Source: Spirodela intermedia
Taxonomy: Eukaryota; Streptophyta; Magnoliopsida; Alismatales; Araceae
NCBI GenBank assembly: GCA_902729315.2
Contig: LR746270.1
Location: forward strand, 5,210,221 to 5,274,220
Length of the DNA stretch: 64,000 nt
Direction: 5' to 3'
The position numbers and the translations under genes were made by a program. The notes beneath the pieces are model-generated. The model saw only the letters and a program-made list of their open reading frames with translations, was not told the DNA's origin and searched no databases. Of this stretch, positions 46,375 through 58,441 are shown one piece after another (within the stretch, counting starts at the first letter, position 1; the number at the start of each line of letters is the position of its first letter).

Positions 46375-48450
46375 GGTCGGCAGGGTGAGAAATAACCTTA
46401 CGATGAACGCTGAGTACTGCGCAGGAGGGCAAGTCGGGGTAGGGATTAGGGCTTCCGCAACCACGCCCGATCTTGGAGACTCTGGAAAGCGCCCGAGACC
46501 TCGGGTTCGTTTACAACTGTCCAGATGGTAACCTTACCGCTTTAGCTGTACGTGATACCCGGCTTGCAACTTAACGGCTGCAAAAAATATACTTCTTCAT
46601 TTCACAAATTCTATAAATTAATAGTGTAACTATTAATTTTATTCATAAAAAGTGAAGATTTCGTAGTTCTTCCGCCCTCCACAATGATTACATTTTTTTT
46701 ACACCTTTCAACCCATCTATCCGCTGATAGGTTTCTAGTCATTTTTAGTAATGTCCATTCAAATTTCATTTCATTTAAATAATACATAAATCATGGAAAA
46801 TAAAAAAGTATCATTAGCTTATAAATATTTATTTGTCATATTAAAATTCTCTTAAATTTAAAATAATAAATATTTTATGATGGACAATTATATGTGTAAC
46901 TAAGAGACATGAGGGTGACCATAGAGAGATGAGAGCAAAGGGTTGGGGGAGGGGAAACGTAAGTGTCACATAGTCAACAGAATGTCACTTCAGAACACTC
47001 ACTCTTGTGCATGCGCCTTGAGTTGTCTCTTTAAAATCAAAAAATTCATATTTTTGTGCAACTTTTTAGAAGCACATAAACTCAAAGAAAGAAATGCACG
47101 ATTTCACACCAAGAAGTTATATAGGAAAATAGGAATGAACAATTCATGCATTGTTCACTTTGTCCCCAACAATTAAGCAACCCACTTTTATGTTTATAGG
47201 AGAGATGACGGGGGGGGGGGAAGGCACTTAGCCTACCATAGTTAGGACATGCGCATGTGTCCATTTATGCTATGCCCATGCACTGCCTATTGGCATTCCA
47301 CAAATTTGCACATTTTGTGTTGTGCCACTTTGTGCTAGTGTCATCCAAGGTTCATAGGAGACCCTCACAATCCCAGGTTCATGTCAACAAAGTTGTCCAT
47401 TTGTTTTCGTTTTCAAGTGTTTACACACCCCATGCATTAAGCAACCCACCCTTATGTTTATAGGAGAGGAGGAGAAGGCACTTAGCCTACCATCGTTAGG
47501 GCATGCACATGTGTCCATTGATTCTATGCCCATGCACTTGTTGGCATTCCATAGATGTGCCCATTTTGTGTTGTCCCACTTTGTGCTAATGCCACCCAAG
47601 GTTCATAGGAGACCCCCAGGATCCTTGGTCCATGTCAATGGAGTCAGCTATTTTGTGCTTCTATGTTTGTGTGCAAGTGTCCACACTCCCATGTATTTCA
47701 TCATGCATCTCCATATGTGTTGTTGTCTTTTGTGACACATTATGTTAATTGAGTGGACGATGTACATGTGTGAATAAACTATTGCCTTGCCCTCATGCCA
47801 ATAATGTGGTTATGTGCACAAAACTAAGATATGATAAGCTAGGGGCATCACAATAAGGGTAAGGAGGGTTTGGGCTTTTAAGAGATGGGAATGATAGTAA
47901 AAGGAAGAATGGAGTGATAATCGTGGGATAAATTGAGAGGGAACACACCCAAAATTTGGAGAATTTTAGGTAGGGGGAAGATGACAATTGAAATTAAGGT
48001 TAACCTGGAATATAAATTAGATGGGATTTTTGGTAATGAATGTGTGTTTGACAGCATTTAAAGTAAAAAATTACCCTAAATGGTATAGATAAATTTAGAT
48101 GAGGTGAGACATGGGTAAAAATTACTTTGAAATTTTTTAAGCTAGAATTGGCCTTAGAGTAATCATAAAATATTATCATATTTATTTTAAATAATAAAAT
48201 AAAAAATAGTTTTCTATATAACAATTAATAAAGTTTAAGGGAGGCACATTAGTGAGTTAAAAAAAAAATTAGTCATATAAAAATAACATTTAGCTGGCCT
48301 CCAACATTGTGGCCTTTTACCTTATATCTCATCAAAAAATAAGTTCCTTATTGTAGCTTTCCTCTAAGGCCTGCAAAAAGAAAGAGCTATTAAACCCTTG
48401 CCATGGTTAAAGATGGCCCAAAAAGGAGTCAACCTATTAGGCCCTTGGTG
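46375..48450. other. Intergenic: LUC7RL promoter side and retroelement flank
   Basis: No coding sequence recognised. It is AT-rich from 46,580 to 46,900, then holds the tandem duplication listed separately, then AT-rich sequence up to the gypsy LTR. Confidence 0.5.
47173..47700. repeat. Tandem duplication, 264-bp unit
   Basis: TTAAGCAACCCAC at 47,173 recurs at 47,437. Each copy continues with TTATGTTTATAGGAGAG, AAGGCACTTAGCCTACCAT, a CATGTGTCCATT word, CCCACTTTGTGCTA (GCCACTTTGTGCTA in copy 1), and AAGGTTCATAGGAGACCC. Similarity is high over nearly the full unit, with an 11-G run present only in copy 1 (47,210-47,220). Confidence 0.9.
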
Positions 48451-48454
48451 GGCC

Positions 48455-48810
48455 TAACCTAAGGCACAAGGAAAGGGGGGCAATAGTTTGGCCCACCTTG
48501 ATGGTAGAAGACCTAAATGCCCTAACCTCAGATGAAGAGGGTACTTAAAAGAACAAGGGTAAGAGAGTCCTTATGATGTAAGGATGTGAAGGGTATTAAG
48601 GTTGAGGGAGAGATTGGGAGGGGGTTATTGAGGATCACTATAAGGCAGCTGAGGTTGAGGGAGAGTGGGGGGTCTCTCCAACGTCCCCACAACTCTTGGG
48701 TTCTTTGGAACCCAAGACTCTCGTTAGATTTTCTCTTCTATTATTGCCAATATCTTATATTATATTTTTTTATCTTCAAACTTCCCATGTGCCATAGTAG
48801 AGTCTTAACA
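48455..48810 (+). repeat. 5' LTR of the Reina-like gypsy element
   Basis: It pairs with about 62,427-62,779. The 3' boundary is fixed by the following PBS; the 5' boundary is uncertain because similarity fades upstream. Confidence 0.7.
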
Positions 48811-48825
48811 TTTGATATCAAAGCA
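48811..48825 (+). other. Primer-binding site (tRNA-Met type) of the gypsy element
   Basis: TTTGATATCAAAGCA directly follows the LTR end and is a variant of TGGTATCAGAGC. Confidence 0.6.
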
Positions 48826-50294
48826 TTAGTAAGGATGACACAAAAAATTTAGGATGGAAGGGTCGATGTTCTAGAAGAATAAATGTTGGAGATCAAGAAT
48901 AGAATGACAAAAATGAGGATGGAGATGGAGGGCTTACACCTAAGGATGGCCAAGATCATCTACACCATGGATGAGTTGAAGATGACATGAAAATCTATAG
49001 TGAAGAAATAAAGGCATGAGAGAAAGCTAAAATAGGTGGAAGGCAAGTCAAGCCAAAGGCAAAGGGATTTATTTTCAGGCAATGGTAGTTGTTGACACCA
49101 CCAAGCAAATGAGGGATGGCTGATGTGACTTAGTCGTTGTATAGTAAATCATATAAATTTAAAAAACTAAAAAGTATTATTTTTTAGATATTTCTGAACA
49201 AATATATCAATTATAATTCAATAAAACTTCCACAAATAGTGGTAATTTTCCAAGTTGATCACATGGATGTAATATAATATCGGGTAATTTTTCAAATTTT
49301 TTTCCAAAGAATTCAATTTTCTTATGAATTTTATATTACGAAATAAAAATAAAATATATTTAAAATTCACAAAAAAAGGAAATAAGGGTATAGACATCAA
49401 GATGACGTCAACGCCCGACAAACAATAATCGGGTGGAAATAGAGTTCCCCCTGATGATTCTTACGTAAGTGATTACAGACGATTTAATTGATCAAATTAA
49501 GATATGTAAAAGCCAGAATAATTATAATTGAATGAAATATAGCTTGGTAAATTAAAATCACACAAATTATCACTAAATGAAGCAGAAATTAAATTGAAAG
49601 TAAGAAAATAGAGTTCTGGTGTTACAACAGTAATGCGTCGGTAATGCACCAGAATCTTGAATGTTCAGGAAGATCATTATACAATGTCCATAGTTTTGAA
49701 GGCTCTCCTTAGATAAGGATGACGTGGGCAATCTCTAGATCTCCTTGTGAAGTCTAGAGATCAATGAAATGAGTTGTCGAATCATTTCTAGCAGCTGTCA
49801 ACCGACGAAGTGGAAAAACAACGACTTTGCAACTCTCTAGCAACTATCACCCGACAAAGAGGAGCTAGATGGAGGTGGGGCATATGTCAGGGAACTTCAT
49901 CCTCAGGTCTACACAGCAAGAGGAGGCTTTTCATCGCATCCGATATGCTCTCAGGAGGTGGCGACTCATCTCTCGGCGGATCATCCTCTTCCCGATGACG
50001 GCTTGTTCGTCGATCAATTAGAGATGATTTACTTGATGGATTTACAATCCTTTTATCGCGAATCGTTCAATAATTTTAGTAACAATACTCTGTGAATCGC
50101 ATTGACAAGATTTTTGCCAATGATCTAATGATTTTGACAGCTTAATCTTTCACCGATGATCTACAAGAAAGTCACAATAATTAGATAAAAAAATATGAGT
50201 TTTTACTTTGAGAGGATTCGAACCCACGTCAGTTGTTTGCCTACATGAGAGAGATTGAAATAAGTACTCTAATACTCTTATCAAGTGACGTCAT

Positions 50295-51946
50295 TGTTAA
50301 GTCTTCATTATCATGAGTTAATAATTAGTAAATAATATAGTTTTAGCCTTAACTCATGATAAATAGACTTATATTTGTGTTAAAGTGTGAAAAGAGTTTT
50401 CAGTTGATTAACATGAATTTTTGGGTAATTATGTAATTTTATATGAATTTATATGATTTTTATAGTCTTACTTTTGAGATAAATGAAGAAAAATAAATAA
50501 AAATAAATAAAAATAAATAAAAATAAAATAAAATGAGGGGGACCCGCCAGCCAGCCAGGCCCGCAAGCAGGTCAGAAGCTCAGTTTTGGAGTAGCCGCAA
50601 GTAGGGGCTCGAGCGGCTTGGACTGATAGGGCATGTGTGCGTCACTCCCCTTCCACGTCACTGGTGGCCAGCCGGCTGTGGAGCAAGGAATGGTCGTACA
50701 CGCGCGAGAAAGGGACTTGATCGGAAATGTAATATTACTATATATTCGTCAGAAACTTCAGCGCACAACCAATGTGGGACTAAACCCACGTCACACCTTC
50801 CCCAGAAAGGGGGGGGCAATCGGCATGGGTTTGAATCCTCCTAGAGCTAAAACTCATCTTTTTTATCTGATTATCGCGACTTTCTTGTAAATTGTCAGTG
50901 AAGGATTAAGCAACTAGAATCACTAGATCATCGATGAAAATCTCGTCAACACGATTCGCGGAGCATTGTTACTAAAATTGCTGAATGATTCACGATAAAA
51001 GGATTATGAATCCATCAAGTAAAGCATCTCTAATTGATCGACGAACAAGCCGTCATCGAGAAGAGAACGATCCGCTAGGAGACGAGTCGCCACCTCTTGA
51101 GAACATACTAGATGCGATGAAGAGCCTCATCTTGCTGCGTGGACCTGAGGATGAAGCTCCCTGATACGTGCCCCACCTTTATCCAGCTCCTCTCTGTCGG
51201 GTGACAATCACTAGAGAGCTGCAAAGTCGTCATTTTTCCGCTCCGCCGGGTGACAGTCGCCGGAGACTATTTGACAACCCATTTCATTGATCTCTAGACT
51301 TTGCAAAGAGATCTAGAGATTGCCCACGTCGTCCTTGTTTAAAGAGAGCCTTCGAAATCGTGGACAGTGCATGACGATCCTCCCGAACCCTCAGGATTCC
51401 GGTGCATCGTTGACGTATTGCTGCTGCGACGTCAGAACTCTATTTTCTTGCTTTCAACTTAATTTCTGCTTCATTTAGTGATAATTTGTTGATTTTAAAT
51501 TTACCAAGATATACTTCATTCTATTACGATTCTTCAAGCTTTTACAGATCTTAATTTGATCAATTAAATCGTCTGTAATCGCTTACGTAAGGATCGTCGG
51601 GCGTAACTCTGTTTCCACCTGATTCGCATTCATCGCGCATTGACATCATCTTGACGACCACAGCCTTATTTCCCTTTTTCGTGAATTTTAATTATATTTT
51701 ATTTTCATTTCCTAATATATAATTCATAAAAAATAATATTCTTTGAGGAAAATTCTGAATAATTACTAGATATTAAATTACATCTCTGTGATCGACTTGG
51801 AAAATTAGTGCTATTTTTAGAAGTTTTATTGAATTATAATTGATATATTTGTTCAGAAATACTTCTAAATATCCAAAAATTCGTATTTTCTAATTTTATA
51901 AATTTTAAATTTGCGTGATTTACTATACAACGACTAAGTCACGTCA
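50295..51946 (+). repeat. 5' LTR of the gag-only element
   Basis: Starts TGTTAAGTCTTC and ends AAGTCACGTCA. It holds an (AAATAA)n tract near 50,490-50,530 that is shorter in the 3' LTR, and a GGTTTGAATCC word at about 50,828. Confidence 0.9.
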
Positions 51947-51966
51947 AATTTTGATGTAGTTGCCGA
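51947..51966 (+). other. Primer-binding site, decayed tRNA-Asp type
   Basis: AATTTTGATGTAGTTGCCGA follows the LTR. It resembles the TGGCGCCGTTGCCGGGGA site typical of Athila/Tat-group gypsy elements, with several C-to-T-type changes. Confidence 0.55.
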
Positions 51967-52166
51967 GAATGTATTGCATAATATTTAGTATTTTTCTATT
52001 TTTCTCTTAGAGTACACAAAAAAAAAATTAACTCTTATTTTATTTTCTTCTCGCTGATTTTTTTTTATTAAAAAAAAGGGAACGAAGAGAAGTAAGGCAA
52101 GGACTGGAGCATACTGAAGGAGGGTAACAATTACTAAACTTTTTCCCTCGAATTTATTGATTTTTT

Positions 52167-53243
52167 ATGCATGGTAGAAGATCCTTACATCCAAAGCTAG
52201 AAAATTCTTTCATTATTTCAGTCAAAGCTAAAAATCTGATAGAAAAATTAATTTTGATGGATCTTGAAGGAAGTATAGGTCAAACTGAGAACAACCCTAT
52301 GGCCATGAAAAATTATTATATCCCTGATTCATTTCAAAGAGCATCCAATATTAGAGTCCCATTAACACCCATTATTAAATTCGAAATAAATCTAGGAATT
52401 TTTCAAATGCTCCTTAATTTTCATGGATTGCTTTTAAAGAAACCTCATCAGCACTTAAAAAAATTTCATATGGTCTGTGATTTAGTTAATCTCCCTCAAG
52501 TTACACCGAAAATTATTAAGATGAAATTATTTCCTCATACACTTAGGGACAAAGTTAGTCATTGGCTATCCACATTAGATATAAAATTAACTAGTTGGAA
52601 AAACATAGAACAAGCCTTTCTTTGCAAATTTTATCCTTTAGGAAAAACTCAAAATATGAGAAAATATATATAGAGTTTTTCTCAAAGACCCGGAAAAACT
52701 TTGCATGAGACATGGGAAAAATTCAAAGATTTACTTAGAATGTGTCCTCATCATGCTATACCCAAGTGGCAGCTCAATAGAATTTTTTATGATAAATTAT
52801 TAGAACAACATAGAAATATGGTTGATTCTATATGTGGAGGAGCTTTTATGGAGAAAACCCCTGATGAGATTTATAGTCTTTATAAGAATTTAAGTGAAAA
52901 TTCTAGAGATCAAGCCTCTTTTGAATTATATGACAGAGATAAGAAGAGAGGAATTTATGAATTACATCATGATGATGATTCTAAATTTAGAAATGAGATT
53001 AATCAGATTAATCAAAGATTAAAAAACCTTGATTTACTTATTGACAATATTAGAAAGCCTCTTAACCATCAATTTAATTCAAATAGTACATATCCTATGT
53101 ATGGTGAAAATGATTATTTCGAATTTCAATATCATCCTAGGCAAGAACAAGTGCAGGTACCCCACAATTTTAGTAAAATAGGGAATATTTTTCTAATTCT
53201 TATAATCCTAATTGGGGGAATAATTTTTCGTGGAGAAACCTAA
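52167..53243 (+). pseudogene. Athila-type gag, interrupted by one in-frame stop
   Basis: Two open segments in the same frame (52,167-52,673 and 52,701-53,243) are separated by a TAG at 52,671-52,673. The first holds the gag retrotrans-type block NFHGLLLKKPHQHLKKF, then MKLFPHTLRDKVSHWLSTL and WKNIEQAFLCKFYP. The second holds RPGKTLHETWEKFKDLLRMC, FYDKLLEQHRNMVDSICGG and MEKTPDEIYSLYKN. All are in the usual order for Athila gag. A charged, asparagine-rich end follows. Gag would form the virus-like particle. This copy looks recently functional apart from the stop and downstream frame loss. Confidence 0.85.
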
Positions 53244-53578
53244 ATAATATTCAAAATCCAAAAGCACTTAGATCTAATTCAAATTTTGAATTTCGTCCAA
53301 AATAGGAACACAGATTTCAAAAAAATCAGCCCTCTTAAATTTAACTTGATGCTATAGAAATGATACAGCAAATGAGCCAAATGATGCAACAAACTATGAA
53401 TCAAATGATGTTGCACTAAAAACAAATTATAGAGGCTTTTGAGAATAGGAGAGAAGAGTGACAGCCACCTAGTCAGCCCATAGAAAATTTAGGAAACTAT
53501 CTAACAATAGGATTTCAGCAAGGAGAGTATAGCTGAATAAATTTAGAAAAAAACCCACGAAATAAAAATATTGGGACA

Positions 53579-54295
53579 ATGAATACATTGAGTGAGAATA
53601 TTTTACATGATCCTTATTTTCAATTATTAGAGGAAATTGATGAGCCATTAGAAGTAAATGAGAATATTAACACTGAAAATATAATAGCGGAAAATTTGAA
53701 TAAAATCATTTATTGCTCACAATTGATGAATGAATATAGTGAGGATGATGAGGAGAAATAACTCTTAGATGAAGAAACAACAGTTGATCATAGAAAAATC
53801 ATCCAAATTTTAGTAGAAGAGAGTAAGGACAAAAATGAAGAAACACATATTTCAAGTGAGAAAAAATCAGTTGATTTAGGAGATCTAGGAGACGAAATTA
53901 ATAAATCTAATCATAATTTTGCAGCCATAGATGTTGATAGTAAGAATGATGATGTATATCATATACCGAAATTAAAAGATAGCTCTTGAGAAGATGAAGA
54001 ATTTGATGAGTTGAGAAACGAAAAGCTAGAAAAAGAGTTGATTCAACTAATGGGGAGAAATACAAATAATGAATATGAATATAGAGATAATTTTAGAGGA
54101 GAAAATTTGAATTTTATTGAATTCATTAGATCTGAGATTAAAGAAGACAATCTTTCCATCCTTCAAAACCCATGGCCCATTAGAATTATTTCTAAGCTTG
54201 AAATATTTCACTCCTCACAAATTGAACAAATATGTATGGAAGATAAAATGGAGCAGGGGAAGATTATGCAGATAAAAGAACACATTAAGAAATAA
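53579..54295 (+). pseudogene. Acidic gag-C-terminal-like open segments of the gag-only element
   Basis: Segments 53,579-53,761 and 54,011-54,295, plus the stop-interrupted stretch between, are rich in Glu, Asp, Asn and Lys with no recognisable zinc knuckle, protease or RT motif. They may be the remains of the gag C-terminus and linker. Function unknown. Confidence 0.5.
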
Positions 54296-55669
54296 GTGAG
54301 TGGAAGAATTAGAGATATCAATTTAGATGAAAAAATTCTAGATTAGGTAAGAGCTAATTTGAAAATTATATGGCTTGATCACATTTTATGGTCTATTAAT
54401 AGAAAGTATTTATTAATGAATGAGAGCCTTACAAAACAAGATAGAAATGAGGAAAGATTCTTTTCAAAATGGAAATATTATTTTTGAGAAAGTTTTGTTA
54501 ATTTCTATTTTATTTTGACTGAAAGTATGTCAAGGTATATATATGAAGTATATGAATTTATGCTAAATCTGAAAAAGAATATCATGAAACTTACCTTGGG
54601 ATACAAATATATTTTGATGGCCATAGATCATCTTATATGATCTAAGAGCTATCCAACTGAAGACATTAAATTCAGCGCTACATGGGAGGTAACCCATAAT
54701 TTTTATTTCATTCTGTTTGATTTTTTTTAAGCTCTATTTTTCTTACAATTTTGCAGTACTTATTTCTGTATTTGTTTTTTCGAAAAAGTGCTAGAGGAGG
54801 AGTGTAAGATGAAGTGAAAAATTAAAAACGAGGTTGAGGTGATGTCTTTCTAAGCGTTATCATTTATGAAAATATTATTAATGCTTAACTTTGCACATAT
54901 GCATGCTTCACTTGAAAATTATATTTTCTGCATATTCTATTTCGATTTTTCTGTGTCATTGAGGACAATGTCATTTTTAAGTTGGGGGGTAAAGTATTAA
55001 TTATTAATTTATACTGTAGGATGATTAAGAACATGTGTTTGCATTTTATTCAACATAGAACAACAATTAAAAAAATAAAAATAAAATAAAATTCGGAAAA
55101 ACTATAACATCTATTTTCTGGTTTTCTATCAAGAACAACAGACTGTCAAAAACAGCAGACAAAAAATAGCCTGAAATTTGAAATTCTAGAGACCTTTTTT
55201 TCACATTTCAATCCCCTAGACATATATTACTGAAATTCAAAATTACAGCTATAAAGAGGATAGTTTTGATTTATTTTTGACAAATTTATTGTTGCTAAAA
55301 ATATAACTGAAAATAGAAAACAGAATTATCAGAACTATCTAATTTACAAATTTCTTACATCATATTGCATGCATGAAAAATTAAATCAATTAAATTGATT
55401 GATACCAAAAGATATTAGGAAGATTATTATTGAGTCAAAAGAATGATCTAGTAGCATGAAATGTTGGAACACTCCTTGGATACATGATAGATAACATGAA
55501 TTTGATTTTACATATTTTCACTTCATGATCTTGATAGATAGTATTTACTTGATGTGACAATTTGATTGATCATTTGAGTTTAATAAAGATTTTTGCACCT
55601 TGATCTATAAGACTTGTGAGGAGAAATCACTTATTTCGAAAAAAAAAGAAGAGAAAGCAATGTGAAAAA

Positions 55670-55860
55670 TCTAGAAACGAAGAGTACACATGGAGGTAAG
55701 ACATCATTCTCATTGTCGAAAATCGTGCATAGAAAAACACTTGCTGCAAAATAAGTGGATAAAGTGAAAGCCTTGAAAATGAAGAGTACACGTGGAGGGT
55801 GTGAGACATCATTCTCATTGTTGAAATTTGTCTATAGAAAAAGTTACTTATCCACTATAT
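55670..55860 (+). repeat. Tandem duplication in the 3' internal region of the gag-only element
   Basis: GAAGAGTACAC-TGGAGG, AGACATCATTCTCATTGT and a TATAGAAAAA-like end occur at about 55,678-55,745 and 55,790-55,855, about 110 bp apart. Confidence 0.75.
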
Positions 55861-56225
55861 ATATAAAATAAAAAAAAGAGAAGGAAGAAATATAGTGCAA
55901 ACTTCAAAAATCAAGCCATAGAAAAAGAAAAATGTAAGATCAATATTATTCTTAGATAAGTATTGATAATTGAAACATCTTGTAAATATCTATGAGTGAA
56001 AAAGTGATAAAGATGTGAATAGAAGAAATGAAGTCTAGATTGTTATTCTAAGGAGTGCTTAAACATTTAAGTGCTTGACATCATTCTTAAATACTTGATA
56101 TAAGAATCCAAAGTGTCTAAAGGTGCATCATTTCTAATTGTATTTTTATGTATTGAAATATGATGTTCAAGATTTGTAAATTTTTTATTTTTGTAATTCC
56201 ATTCCTAAGGGACTAGCAATGATTT

Positions 56226-56238
56226 AAGTTGGGGGGTG
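56226..56238 (+). other. Polypurine tract of the gag-only element
   Basis: AAGTTGGGGGGTG immediately precedes the 3' LTR start TGATAAGTC. Confidence 0.75.
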
Positions 56239-57874
56239 TGATAAGTCTTTATTATCATGAGTTAATAATTAGTAAATAATATAGTTTTAGCCTTAACTCA
56301 TGATAAATAGACTTATATTTGTGTTAAAGTGTGAAAAGTGGTTTTTAGTTAATTAACGTGATTTTTTGGGTAATTATGTGATTTTATACGAATTTTTATG
56401 ATTTTTACAGTCTTACTTTTGAGATAAATGAAGAAAAATAAATAAAAATAAAACAAAATGAGGGGGACCTGCTGGCCAACTGGGCCCGCAAGCGGGTCGG
56501 AAGCTCAGTCCGGGAGTAGCCATGAGTAGGGGCTCGAGCGGCTTGGACCGATAGGGCACGTGTGTGCGCCACTCCCCTTCCACGTCACTAGTGGCCAGCC
56601 GACTGTGAGGCAAGGAGTGGTTGTACACACGCGAGAAAGAGACTTAATCAGAAATGTAATATTACTATATATTCACTAGAAACTTTGACGCACAATTGAT
56701 GTGGGACTAAACCCGCGTCACACCTTCTCCAGAAAGGGCGGGGCAACCGGTGCAGGTTTGAATCCTCCTAGAGCCAAAACTCATATTTTTTATTTGATTA
56801 TCGTGGCTTTCTTTCATATCACCGGTGAAGGATTAAGCAACCAGAATCACTGGATCATCGATGAAAATCTCATCAAAGCGATTCACGGAGCATTGTTACT
56901 AAAATTTTTGAACGATTCGCGATAAAAGGATCGCAAATCCATCAAGTAAAGCATCTCTAATTGATCGACGAACAAGCCGTCATCGAGAAGAGAACGATCC
57001 GCTAGGAGACGAGTCTCCACCTTTTGAGAGCATACCAGATGCGATGAAGAGCCTCCTCTTGCTGTGTGGACCTGAGGATGAAGCTCCCTAATACACGCCC
57101 CACCTTCATCCAACTCCTCTCCGTCGGGTGACAGTCGCTAGAGAGCTGCAAAGTCACCATTTTTCCGCTCTGCCGGGTGACAATCGCTGGAGACTATTTG
57201 ACAACCCATTTCATTGATCTCTAGACTTTGCAAGGAGATCTAGAGATTGCCCACGTCGTCCTTATCCAAAGAGAGCCTTTGAGGCTGTGGACACTGCACG
57301 ACGATCCTCCCGAATGCTCAGGATTCCGGTGCATCGCCGACGCATCGTCGCCGCGACGTTGGAACTCTGTTTTCTTACTTTCAACTTAATTTTTGCTTCA
57401 TTTAGTGATAATTTATTAATTTTAAATTTACTAAGATATACTTCATTTCATTACGATTCTTCAAGTTTTTACATATCTTAATTTGATCAATTAAATCGTC
57501 TGTAATCACTTACGTAAGAATCGTCAGGCAGAACTCTATTTCTACCTAATTTGTGTTCACCGGGCGCTGATGTCATCTTGACGTCCGCACCCTTATTTCC
57601 CTTTTTCGTGAATTTTAATTATATTTCTTTTTTTATTTCATAGTATATAATTCATAGAAAATAATATTCTTCGAGAAAAATTCTGAATAATTACGAGATA
57701 TTTAATTACATCCCTATGATCGACTTGGAAAATTACTACTATTTTTAGAAATTATATTGAATTATAATTGATATATTTGTTTAGAAATACTTCTAAATAT
57801 CTAAAAAATTATATTTTTCTAGTTTATAAATTTTAAATTTACGTGATTTACTATACAATGACTAAGTCATGTTA
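56239..57874 (+). repeat. 3' LTR of the gag-only element
   Basis: Starts TGATAAGTCTTT and ends AAGTCATGTTA. Compared with the 5' LTR end (AAGTCACGTCA) it shows two C-to-T changes, as expected for methylated, deaminating transposon DNA. Confidence 0.9.
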
Positions 57875-58441
57875 GTCATCATGATATATTTTTGTTATAG
57901 TTAAGGGATAGTTTAGGTATTAAAATCTTCAAAAACATTCCGGGGAAGGTGCGATTGTCGATTTTAGTCCCACATCACTTGTGCGCCGAAGTTTTGTACG
58001 AATATATAGTAATATCACATTTGCAAGTAATGAGTCCCTTTCTCTCACGTACGACCACTCCTTGCCTCATAGCCGACTGGCCACCGGTGACGTGGAAGGA
58101 GAGTGATGCACATGTTCCCCCATCGGCCCTTAGCCACTTGAGCCCCTACTTACGGCTCCCACACTTCCAACCTGTCTTGCGGGCCCGGCTGACTGGCGCC
58201 CCCCCTCCCCCCCCATTTTGCTAGATTTTTATTTTTATTTCTTTTTCTTTATTTATCTCAAAAATAAGACTATAAAAATCATATAAATTCATACAAAAAC
58301 ACATAATTAGCCAACAATTCATGTTAATCAACTGAAAACAACTTTTCACACTTTAATATAAATATAAGTCTATTTATCATGAGTTAAGGCTAAAACTATA
58401 TTATTTAGTAATTATTAACTCATGATAATGAAGACTTATCA

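Larger units (their letters stand above)
50295..57874 (+). mobile_element. Non-autonomous gag-only (TR-GAG-like) Athila-related LTR retrotransposon
   Basis: LTRs are 50,295-51,946 (1,652 bp) and 56,239-57,874 (1,636 bp). The 5-bp GTCAT at 50,290-50,294 recurs at 57,875-57,879 as target-site duplication. The internal region is only 4.3 kb: a PBS, a gag (52,167-53,243), an acidic open segment (53,579-54,295), then noncoding sequence. That sequence includes GCGCTACATGGGAGGTAACC (about 54,676-54,695), an Athila-type post-coding motif, and GAGGACAATGTC-TTAAGTTGGGGGG (about 54,960-54,990). No protease, RT, RNase H or integrase was seen. The element is therefore structurally non-autonomous and would have needed proteins from a relative. 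Confidence 0.9.
49121..58441 (-). mobile_element. Minus-strand LTR of an Athila-like family, itself split by a plus-strand element
   Basis: 49,121-50,294 is the reverse complement of the 3' two-thirds of the LTR seen at 50,295-51,946, and 57,880-58,441 is the reverse complement of its 5' third. Together they form one minus-strand LTR of about 1.74 kb with TG...CA ends. The 5-bp ATGGC at 49,116-49,120 is repeated at 58,442-58,446, a perfect target-site duplication. The gypsy gag frame resumes after it. No internal region or second minus LTR is present, so this is a solo LTR. It carries about 100 bp not found in the plus copies, around the later insertion point, including a tRNA B-box-like GGTTCGAATCC. 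Confidence 0.9.

Noticed and set aside
50635-50890. Short ORFs in the Athila-like LTRs
   Set aside because: They occur in noncoding LTR sequence, differ between copies and show no domain.
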